From contig CALINZ010000310.1 of the NCBI GenBank assembly GCA_938045085.1, positions 1 to 5,023 on the forward strand: DNA of 5,023 nt. Reading direction: 5' to 3'. Positions within the stretch are counted from its first letter, which is position 1, and each line of letters starts with the position of its first letter. The stretch comes from an uncultured Collinsella sp. (GTDB lineage: Bacteria; Actinomycetota; Coriobacteriia; Coriobacteriales; Coriobacteriaceae). Of the stretch, positions 1 to 4,905 are shown piece by piece. Under the pieces are notes generated by a model, which was not told the origin of the DNA, made no database searches, and worked only from the letters and a program-made list of their open reading frames with translations. The position numbers and the translations under genes are program-made.

Positions 1-523
1 GACCCGCTCAGGCATGTTGACCGGCCCGTTGCGCGACCGCTTTGGCATTTCATATCGCCTGGATTACTACACGGTCGAGGAGCTCGCGCAGATTGTGACG
101 CGCTCGGCAACTATCCTGGGCGTGGCGATCGACCATCCCAGTGCACTCGAGATCGGCTCGCGTTCGCGCGGCACGCCGCGTCTTGCCAACCGCCTGCTCA
201 AGCGCGTGCGCGATTACGCACAGGTGCGCGGCAACGGTCCCATCGAGCTCGATATCTGTCGCCAGGCGCTCGAGTTCTTCGAGATCGACGAGCTCGGTCT
301 GGATTGGATGGATATTCGCATTTTGGAGACGCTCGCTAAGACGTTCTCCGGTCGTGCCGTGGGACTTACGACCCTTGCCAGCGCGGTGGGCGAGGACCCG
401 GGCACGCTCGAGGATGTCTATGAGCCCTATTTGCTGCAGTGCGGGTTGATGATTCGTACGCCGCAGGGCCGTCAGGCAACCCTTCGCACCTTTGAGCACC
501 TGGGGATTGAACCTACCGTTTAG
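1..523 (+). CDS. ruvB: Holliday junction branch migration helicase RuvB, C-terminal fragment (5' end outside window)
   Basis: RuvB is the hexameric AAA+ ATPase motor that, with RuvA, drives branch migration of Holliday junctions in recombinational repair. Reading starts at base 2 in an open frame and ends at TAG 521-523; about 173 codons of a protein that usually has ~330-350 are visible, so the Walker A and B motifs lie upstream. Visible parts in order are TRSGMLTGPLRDRFG (to about nt 46), the segment after sensor 1 that includes the arginine-finger region; the lid domain with the sensor-2 GTPR motif (nt 170-181); and the C-terminal winged-helix DNA-binding domain starting at LDWMDIRIL and ending with the family-typical RTPQGR (nt 455-472). 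The ATG at 14 is an internal Met, not a start. No damage is seen in the visible part. No terminator is evident after the stop. The identification is secure because the conserved segments occur in the right order and spacing. Confidence 0.96.
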   Translation, partial: TRSGMLTGPLRDRFGISYRLDYYTVEELAQIVTRSATILGVAIDHPSALEIGSRSRGTPRLANRLLKRVRDYAQVRGNGPIELDICRQALEFFEIDELGLDWMDIRILETLAKTFSGRAVGLTTLASAVGEDPGTLEDVYEPYLLQCGLMIRTPQGRQATLRTFEHLGIEPTV

Positions 524-600
524 GGCGCTTTGTTTTGGCGGGCTGTTGGGCTATCGCTGGGCATCGGGTAAACATATCGCCGTTCATCGGTTATGGGCGT

Positions 601-627
601 TTTACTATTGCGCGCCCGTGCTATGCT
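601..627 (+). promoter_or_regulatory. Candidate sigma-70-type promoter for fhs
   Basis: A TATGCT hexamer at 622-627 (4 of 6 against TATAAT) lies 15 nt downstream of TTTACT at 601-606 (4 of 6 against TTGACA). The spacer is shorter than the usual 17, so the -35 choice is uncertain. Transcription would start near 634, leaving a leader of roughly 35 nt before the ATG at 668. That also argues against a start at 593. Position and the isolated gene behind it support the call; no experimental data. Confidence 0.4.
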
Positions 628-655
628 GAATTGGTCTTTTTCTCATTCGGTAACG

Positions 656-661
656 AAAGGA
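656..661 (+). promoter_or_regulatory. Ribosome binding site that fixes the fhs start
   Basis: AAAGGA lies 6 nt before the ATG at 668. The in-frame ATG at 593 has no comparable site, and the 25 residues it would add do not resemble the family N-terminus. The site therefore selects 668 as the start. Confidence 0.8.
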
Positions 662-667
662 CCGCCC

Positions 668-2335
668 ATGCCTACTGACATCGAAATCGCACGTTCTGTC
701 ACGCCACTGCCTATTACCGAGGTGGCCAAGAACGCCGGCGTCGACGTTAAGCACCTTATTCCGTACGGCTTCGACAAGGCTAAGGTCGACTATTCACTGC
801 TCAACGAGCCGACTGATCACCAGGCCAAGCTCGTCCTCGTGACCGCTATCAACCCAACGCCCGCGGGCGAGGGCAAGACCACCACGACCATCGGTCTGGC
901 CGACGGCCTGCGTCGTCGCGGCGTCAAGAGTGCCGTTGCCCTGCGCGAGCCTTCGCTCGGCCCCGTCTTTGGCGTTAAGGGCGGTGCTGCCGGCGGCGGC
1001 TGGGCTCAGGTCATCCCCATGGAGGATATCAACCTGCACTTTACCGGCGACTTCCATGCCATCGGTGCAGCAAACAACCTTCTTGCAGCAATGATCGACA
1101 ACCATATCTTCCAGGGCAATGCTCTGAACATCGACCCGAGAAAGATCACATGGAAGAGATGCGTGGATATGAACGACCGTCAGCTGCGCCACGTCATCGA
1201 CGGCATTGGCGGTAAGGCCCAGGGCGTGCCGCGCGAGGACGGCTTCGATATCACCGTCGCCTCCGAGGTCATGGCAATCCTGTGCCTGTCCACGAGCATC
1301 AACGATCTTAAGGAGCGCTTGGGCGAGATCGTTGTCGGCTACAGCTATGCCGGCGAGCCCGTCCGTGCCCGCGACCTCAAGGCCCAGGGTGCCATGGCCG
1401 CGTTGCTTAAAGACGCGCTCAAGCCCAATCTGGTGCAAACGCTCGAGGGCACGCCCGCGTTTGTCCACGGCGGTCCCTTCGCCAACATTGCTCACGGCTG
1501 CAACTCTATCATGGCCACGCGTATGGCGATGCGCTTTGGCGATGTTGCCATTACCGAGGCCGGCTTTGGCGCCGACCTGGGTGCCGAGAAGTTCCTCGAT
1601 ATCAAGTGCCGCATGACGGGCGTTCGCCCCAGCGCCGTCGTGATCGTCGCTACCGCTCGTGCGCTTAAGTACAACGGTGGCGTCGCCAAGGCCGATCTCA
1701 ACGAGGAGAACCTCGAGGCACTCAAGGCTGGCATGCCCAACCTGTTGCGTCACGTCGACAACATCCAGAACGTATATGGTCTGCCCTGCGTGGTCGCCAT
1801 CAATCGCTTCCCGACGGACACCGAGGCCGAGCTTGCTCTCATCGAGTCCGAGTGCCAGAAGCTCGGCGTCAACGTTAAGCTTTCCGAGGTCTGGGCCAAG
1901 GGCGGCGAGGGCGCGCTCGAGCTTGCCGATGAGGTCATGCGTCTGATTGAGCAGCCGAGCGAGCTCAAGTTTGCCTATGAGGACGGCGCTGATGTCGCTG
2001 ATGCCCTCGAGGCCGTTGCCACCAAGGTCTACCGCGCCGACGGCGTTGACTTTACGCCGGCCGCCAAGCGCCAGCTCGCCGAGCTGCGCGAGAATGGCTT
2101 TGGCAACCTGCCGGTGTGCGTCGCCAAGACGCAGTACAGCTTTAGCGACAACGCCAAGGCCCTGGGCGCTCCCGAGAACTTCCGCATCACCGTGCGTGAG
2201 CTCAAGGTTTCTGCCGGCGCCCACTTTGTGGTCGCGCTGACCGGCAGTGTTCTGACCATGCCTGGTCTGCCCAAGGTGCCCGCGGCCGAAAACATCGACG
2301 TCGACAACGACGGCGACATCACCGGCCTGTTCTAA
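668..2335 (+). CDS. fhs: Formate-tetrahydrofolate ligase (formyltetrahydrofolate synthetase)
   Basis: This cytosolic enzyme joins formate to tetrahydrofolate with ATP hydrolysis, giving 10-formyl-THF for purine and formyl-Met synthesis or for C1 flux from formate. The product is 555 residues, the standard length for the bacterial homotetrameric enzyme. Visible signatures are the P-loop-like PTPAGEGKTTTT (residues 63-74), the first family signature GVKGGAAGGGW (102-112), the second signature VATARALKYNGG (327-338) and the canonical C-terminal GLF. Position 112 is Trp where Tyr is common; the rest of the motif is intact. The start at 668 is chosen over 593 because of the AAAGGA site and the family-like N-terminus MPTDIEIAR. 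The gene has its own candidate promoter and a strong terminator, so it looks monocistronic. No other folate or Wood-Ljungdahl gene lies in the window, which leaves its direction in vivo undecided. There is no sign of frameshift or transfer. Confidence 0.98.
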   Translation: MPTDIEIARSVTPLPITEVAKNAGVDVKHLIPYGFDKAKVDYSLLNEPTDHQAKLVLVTAINPTPAGEGKTTTTIGLADGLRRRGVKSAVALREPSLGPVFGVKGGAAGGGWAQVIPMEDINLHFTGDFHAIGAANNLLAAMIDNHIFQGNALNIDPRKITWKRCVDMNDRQLRHVIDGIGGKAQGVPREDGFDITVASEVMAILCLSTSINDLKERLGEIVVGYSYAGEPVRARDLKAQGAMAALLKDALKPNLVQTLEGTPAFVHGGPFANIAHGCNSIMATRMAMRFGDVAITEAGFGADLGAEKFLDIKCRMTGVRPSAVVIVATARALKYNGGVAKADLNEENLEALKAGMPNLLRHVDNIQNVYGLPCVVAINRFPTDTEAELALIESECQKLGVNVKLSEVWAKGGEGALELADEVMRLIEQPSELKFAYEDGADVADALEAVATKVYRADGVDFTPAAKRQLAELRENGFGNLPVCVAKTQYSFSDNAKALGAPENFRITVRELKVSAGAHFVVALTGSVLTMPGLPKVPAAENIDVDNDGDITGLF

Positions 2336-2360
2336 GCCTGCTGTCCATAGCTGCTAGCCC

Positions 2361-2396
2361 GCCCCGCCGCGCCCACAAGGCACGGCGGGGCTTTTT
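2361..2396 (+). terminator. Rho-independent terminator of fhs
   Basis: GCCCCGCCG (2361-2369) pairs perfectly with CGGCGGGGC (2383-2391). Inside it, after a single C-A mismatch, GCC (2371-2373) can pair with GGC (2379-2381) around a CACAA loop. Five T residues (2392-2396) follow directly. It lies 25 nt after the fhs stop. Confidence 0.93.
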
Positions 2397-2463
2397 GATG
2401 CTTAGGCCCGCGCATGTCTTGTAGATACCGACGGACTCTGCCCGTCATAAGCTTTTGCGCGGG

Positions 2464-2469
2464 TAGAAT
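2464..2469 (+). promoter_or_regulatory. Candidate -10 element for the 2515 membrane-protein gene
   Basis: TAGAAT matches TATAAT at 5 of 6 positions and lies 45 nt before the start codon, after the fhs terminator, where a promoter is needed. I cannot find a convincing -35 hexamer at 16-19 nt upstream, so the element is supported by position and the -10 match only. Confidence 0.4.
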
Positions 2470-2514
2470 GCATGGATAACTTGATGCTCACGCGCGACGG
2501 AAAGGAATCGTTGC

Positions 2515-3501
2515 ATGGATCAGGACAAGACAACCGTGATGGGCGGCTACGGTTCCGCGCAGGCTGGCGATAGCGCCGATGCGACTCGCGTTGTTTCTAA
2601 CCCCGGTTATACCGACCCCGCCGCGACGCAGACGTCTGCCGAACCCACACGGGTTATAGGCTACGGCGATACACCACGGGATCCGTTTGATTATGCACCG
2701 CAGGACCCGTATGACAATGCGGCGCCGGACCCGTATGGCAATGCGGCGACAGATGCTTATAACAACCTGCCGCATAATCCCATTCCGCAGCCTCAGCAGA
2801 CGACGTATATGCCGCGTACGGCGCAGGTCCAGTCTCGTTATGAGTCGCGCGATCCGCATGCGTGCCAGCCGTATCGCGAGTATCCCAAATCGATTCCGCA
2901 GTATGGTGAGGACGAGGAGAAGGCACCGTCGCGTTCGTCGAGCGTGATCAAGAAAATCCTGATTGTGCTGGCGATCTTCTTTGCCTTGTCGATCGTGTTC
3001 GCCATCGTGTCGGGCATGCTCAACAAGCGGGGCGCCACGACCGATGCCACGACCGAGCAGGCCGAGACCACCCAGTCTGCTGCCGTCGACCTGAGCGATA
3101 TCCCGGGGCAATATTGGTCCAACGCCAAGAAGCTTCTCAAGTCGCGCGGCGCCGATCTTTCGAATGCCGTGGTCCTGACTGATGATGGCTCAACGCCCGT
3201 CGTCGATGCCAACTGGGTCGTTACTTCTGCCTACTATAACGACAGCGGCAACCTCGAAATTCAGCTCACGCACAAGGACGGCTCGTCGGGCAACGCGTCC
3301 GGCGACCAGGGCGGCGCGGACAGCTCGAGTTCCAATACGCTGGAGGACTTGAGCAACAAGGCGCAGGAGTTGGGAGACAAGGCGCAAGAGCTGGGCGACA
3401 CGGCACAAAACCTGGGCGATACCGCGCAGAACTTGGGCGGCTTGGCGACGGATGCCTGGAACGCCCTGCAAAACGGCATCTCGGGCGCGCAGGGAAACTA
3501 G
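2515..3501 (+). CDS. Single-pass membrane protein with Pro/Tyr-rich repeat region, PASTA-like outer region and heptad-repeat tail
   Basis: I do not recognise a named gene; 328 residues. The start is supported by GGAAAGGAA (2499-2507) about 8 nt upstream. Residues 1-143 are hydrophilic and low complexity. They hold three Thr motifs (DKTTV at 4-8, DATRV at 22-26, EPTRV at 43-47), four octads DP[YF]xxAxx (56-87) and an acidic GEDEE patch (131-135). One membrane helix spans about 145-169, flanked by Lys on both sides; there is no cleavable signal peptide, so it is probably N-in, C-out. A Thr/Ala/Gln-rich linker leads to residues 192-254, which look like a divergent single PASTA unit: IPGQYWSNAKKLLKSRGA, a Val-rich strand, then NWVVTSAYY and a final strand LEIQLTH. 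A Ser/Gly linker follows, then four heptads (282-309) that may form an amphipathic helix. By analogy with PASTA proteins it could act in envelope or peptidoglycan sensing, but this is inference. It is convergent with the transporter gene. Confidence 0.85.
   Translation: MDQDKTTVMGGYGSAQAGDSADATRVVSNPGYTDPAATQTSAEPTRVIGYGDTPRDPFDYAPQDPYDNAAPDPYGNAATDAYNNLPHNPIPQPQQTTYMPRTAQVQSRYESRDPHACQPYREYPKSIPQYGEDEEKAPSRSSSVIKKILIVLAIFFALSIVFAIVSGMLNKRGATTDATTEQAETTQSAAVDLSDIPGQYWSNAKKLLKSRGADLSNAVVLTDDGSTPVVDANWVVTSAYYNDSGNLEIQLTHKDGSSGNASGDQGGADSSSSNTLEDLSNKAQELGDKAQELGDTAQNLGDTAQNLGGLATDAWNALQNGISGAQGN
2680..2775 (+). repeat. Four tandem 24-nt units encoding DP[YF]xxAxx octapeptides
   Basis: The units encode DPFDYAPQ, DPYDNAAP, DPYGNAAT and DAYNNLPH (residues 56-87 of the membrane protein). 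Units 2 and 3 are nearly identical at DNA level (GACCCGTATG-CAATGCGGCG). The outer units have diverged, which suggests in-frame slippage or duplication followed by drift. Confidence 0.85.
3358..3441 (+). repeat. Four tandem 21-nt units encoding [KT]AQ[EN]LG[DG] heptads
   Basis: The units encode KAQELGD, KAQELGD, TAQNLGD and TAQNLGG (residues 282-309 of the membrane protein). Ala and Leu sit at fixed heptad positions, as in an amphipathic helix or short coiled coil, although the Gly in each unit would weaken the helix. The pairwise pattern, two KAQEL then two TAQNL, suggests stepwise duplication. Confidence 0.88.
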
Positions 3502-3513
3502 CTGTTAAGCAGG

Positions 3514-3634
3514 CTACAACTGCTCGGCCGGACGCTCGGGCGAGCTAAAGCCCGAATCAAACGTGACGACGCATGAGGCATCGGGTCGGCGCTCGTGCAC
3601 GATGCGCGTGACGAGCTCCAGCAGCGGATATGTC
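3514..3634 (-). pseudogene. Displaced C-terminal tail of the CDF transporter in another frame
   Basis: After FDI in the transporter frame, the expected family C-terminus continues one base over: LLELVTRIVHERRPD, then ASCVVTFDSGFSSPER, ending at TAG 3514-3516. In relatives with this long C-terminus a block of the type EEL..I.E.V.E..P..YCVI.ID fills this place, so the 36 readable codons are clearly the original ending. The gap from FD to CVV is about three residues shorter than the family pattern. The join fits a deletion of 8 nt (any 3n+2 loss or 3n+1 gain gives the same shift) at 3619-3634. It could be a real mutation or an assembly error. I see no slippery heptamer that would suggest programmed frameshifting. 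Confidence 0.8.
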
Positions 3635-4687
3635 AAAGCCGTCGGGACGCACCAGGTCAAACGAAACGAACCCGTCGTGCTCGTGCAGGTCGTGGATGGA
3701 GAGCGCGGGATCGATCTGCATGACGCCGCGCTTGACCCAGCTGCGCAGGTCGTCGCTGGTGGTGGCGATGGGGTCGCAGTGCAGCGTGATATCGATGCCC
3801 ATTTGGCGCTTGATGTCGTGCTCGATGGTGTCCAAAATCTCGTGGTGCTCAAATGCGTCGCCCTCGCCGGGCATCTCCACGTGGGCGCTGGCAAACTGAC
3901 GACCGGGGCCGTAGTCGTGCACCATCAGGTCGTGTGTGCCCAAGACCTGCGGATAGGACATGATCTTATCGCGGATTGCCTGGACGAGCTTGGGGTCGGG
4001 CGCTTGCCCCAGCAATGGGCTGATGGCGTCGCGCACTAGGCCCATGCCGCTGATGCAGATGAAGATGCCCACACCCAGGCCTGCCCAGCCATCGAGGTCA
4101 AAGCCGGTCGTCTGCGAAATAAGCGCCGCCACCAAGACCGAGCCCGAGGTGATGACGTCGTTTTTGGAGTCCTGCGCCGTGGCGATGAGCGTTTCGGAAT
4201 CGATGCGGTTACCCAGCGTGCGGTTGAACGCGGCCATCCAGAGCTTTACGAGCATGGACGTAGCCAGTGCCGCAAGGGAAATGAACGTGTAAGCGGTGGG
4301 GGAAGGCTTGATGATCTTGGTGACCGACTCGAGGATCAGGTTGATGCCGACGGCGCAAACCAGGACGGCGACGAACAGGCCGGCTAGGTACTCATAGCGG
4401 CCGTGACCATAGGGGTGGCCTTCGTCTGCCGGGCGGCTGGCAAGGCGGAACCCGAGCAGGCTCACGATGTTGCTCGAGGCATCGGAGAGGTTGTTGAAAG
4501 CGTCGGCGATGAGGGAGACGGAGCCGGCGAGCAGGCCCGCGATGCCCTTGGCCAGGCACAGGGTGATGTTGAGTCCAATGCAGATGAGGCTTGCGGTAAA
4601 ACCCGCGTTGGTGCGGCAAGATGCATCGACCGGCTCGTCCTCGCTGCCGGGAACAAGCGTATGTACCAGCCGATTTACAAATAGCAT
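3557..4687 (-). CDS. Cation diffusion facilitator family transporter, probably Mn2+ type, frameshifted near its 3' end
   Basis: A CDF-family metal/proton antiporter of the cytoplasmic membrane, exporting divalent cations. The frame gives 376 residues from ATG 4687, chosen because GAGGA lies 8 nt upstream. Six membrane segments fit at about 29-51, 56-80, 102-124, 131-151, 166-192 and 198-222, with the conserved HPYGHGRYEY loop at 91-100. Aligned by eye with YiiP, the metal site is N65 and D69 (TM2) plus D173 and D177 (TM5). This Asn-Asp/Asp-Asp set is, from memory, that of the manganese exporter MntE rather than the His-containing Zn set. The cytoplasmic metal-binding domain spans ~230-307 and ends LHCDP. 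A second related domain starts at ~308 (LSIHDLHEHDGF) but is broken after FDI (residue 353). The last 23 residues are an Arg/His-rich out-of-frame run ending at TGA 3557-3559. The membrane part and first cytoplasmic domain are intact, so activity may persist. Metal choice is inferred. Confidence 0.88.
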   Translation of the reverse strand: MLFVNRLVHTLVPGSEDEPVDASCRTNAGFTASLICIGLNITLCLAKGIAGLLAGSVSLIADAFNNLSDASSNIVSLLGFRLASRPADEGHPYGHGRYEYLAGLFVAVLVCAVGINLILESVTKIIKPSPTAYTFISLAALATSMLVKLWMAAFNRTLGNRIDSETLIATAQDSKNDVITSGSVLVAALISQTTGFDLDGWAGLGVGIFICISGMGLVRDAISPLLGQAPDPKLVQAIRDKIMSYPQVLGTHDLMVHDYGPGRQFASAHVEMPGEGDAFEHHEILDTIEHDIKRQMGIDITLHCDPIATTSDDLRSWVKRGVMQIDPALSIHDLHEHDGFVSFDLVRPDGFDISAAGARHAHRARAPTRCLMRRHV

Positions 4688-4695
4688 AGCGGTCG

Positions 4696-4700
4696 TCCTC
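4696..4700 (-). promoter_or_regulatory. Ribosome binding site that fixes the transporter start
   Basis: On the minus strand GAGGA lies 8 nt before the ATG at 4687. The in-frame ATG at 4708 has only CCCCTTAAAC before it and no Shine-Dalgarno match. The ATG at 4846 would add a leader with no family resemblance. The start at 4687 is therefore preferred. Confidence 0.7.
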
Positions 4701-4720
4701 ACAATCATGTTTAAGGGGAT

Positions 4721-4726
4721 AGTGTA
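4721..4726 (-). promoter_or_regulatory. Weak candidate -10 element for the transporter gene
   Basis: TACACT on the minus strand matches TATAAT at 4 of 6 positions. Transcription would start near 4714, giving a leader of about 27 nt to ATG 4687 and almost none to ATG 4708. No good -35 is visible, since the upstream stretch is GC-rich. Low confidence. Confidence 0.25.
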
Positions 4727-4813
4727 GCTCGCGCGGGGGCGCCGTGCACCGATGCTCAGAAAATGCAGCAATAGTCTGCCGGTGCTAACGAGCGAGCCTT
4801 CTCGTCTGCCTGG

Positions 4814-4832
4814 GTGGTCCATTTTGGGCCAC
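4814..4832. repeat. Short inverted repeat in the divergent spacer
   Basis: GTGGTCC (4814-4820) and GGGCCAC (4826-4832) pair over 7 positions with one G-T wobble, around the loop ATTTT. No T-run follows on either strand, so it does not look like a terminator. It could be an operator half or a leader structure; function unknown. Confidence 0.4.
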
Positions 4833-4858
4833 ATGGGTATGGGCATGTGCCTGTTTGA

Positions 4859-4877
4859 TCGACATACTTAATGTCGA
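4859..4877. promoter_or_regulatory. Perfect 7-bp dyad, possible operator upstream of the zinc-ribbon gene
   Basis: TCGACAT (4859-4865) and ATGTCGA (4871-4877) are exact inverted copies around ACTTA. A 19-bp dyad of this shape is typical of sites bound by dimeric repressors. The AT-rich centre includes CTTAAT (4867-4872), 4 of 6 against TATAAT, so the dyad may overlap a promoter -10 for the 4906 gene. The regulator is unknown, and overlap with a promoter is inference. Confidence 0.45.
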
Positions 4878-4890
4878 CAGCCCCTGTGCA

Positions 4891-4898
4891 AAGGAGGA
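4891..4898 (+). promoter_or_regulatory. Strong ribosome binding site of the zinc-ribbon gene
   Basis: AAGGAGGA is a near-perfect Shine-Dalgarno sequence, 7 nt before the ATG at 4906. It is the best ribosome site in the window. It decides the start of a gene of which only 39 codons are visible, favouring Met 4906 over the in-frame Met at 4915. Confidence 0.88.
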
Positions 4899-4905
4899 CG
4901 TTTCC

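Noticed and set aside
593..667. Upstream extension of fhs from ATG 593
   Set aside because: It has no ribosome site, overlaps the candidate promoter and adds 25 residues with no family resemblance.
628..667. THF riboswitch in the fhs leader
   Set aside because: The inferred leader is only about 35 nt, too short for the known aptamer, and no matching core is visible.
794..2224. Long open frame of 476 codons antisense to fhs
   Set aside because: High-GC coding DNA often leaves the opposite strand open. The translation has no family signature, and the plus strand encodes an unmistakable complete enzyme.
2654..2926. Minus-strand frame with His/Cys-rich HCHTGPA repeats, looking like a metal-binding protein
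   Set aside because: The repeats are the antisense image of the DPY octapeptide repeat in the plus-strand gene, and there is no ribosome site.
3536..3555. TCGGGC/GCCCGA hairpin as a terminator between the convergent genes
   Set aside because: It has a 6-bp stem with an 8-nt loop and no T-run on either side, and it lies inside the displaced transporter tail.
3563..4039. Plus-strand open frame of 158 codons over the transporter
   Set aside because: It is a shadow of the transporter's cytoplasmic domain region, with no ribosome site and no recognisable domain.
4688..4846. Upstream starts of the transporter at 4846 and 4708
   Set aside because: Neither has a Shine-Dalgarno site, and the added residues are not typical of the family; GAGGA fits ATG 4687.
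4688..4905. Metal riboswitch (NiCo/czcD or yybP-ykoY type) before the transporter
   Set aside because: I could not find the conserved blocks of either class, and the likely leader is too short; a covariance-model search would settle it.
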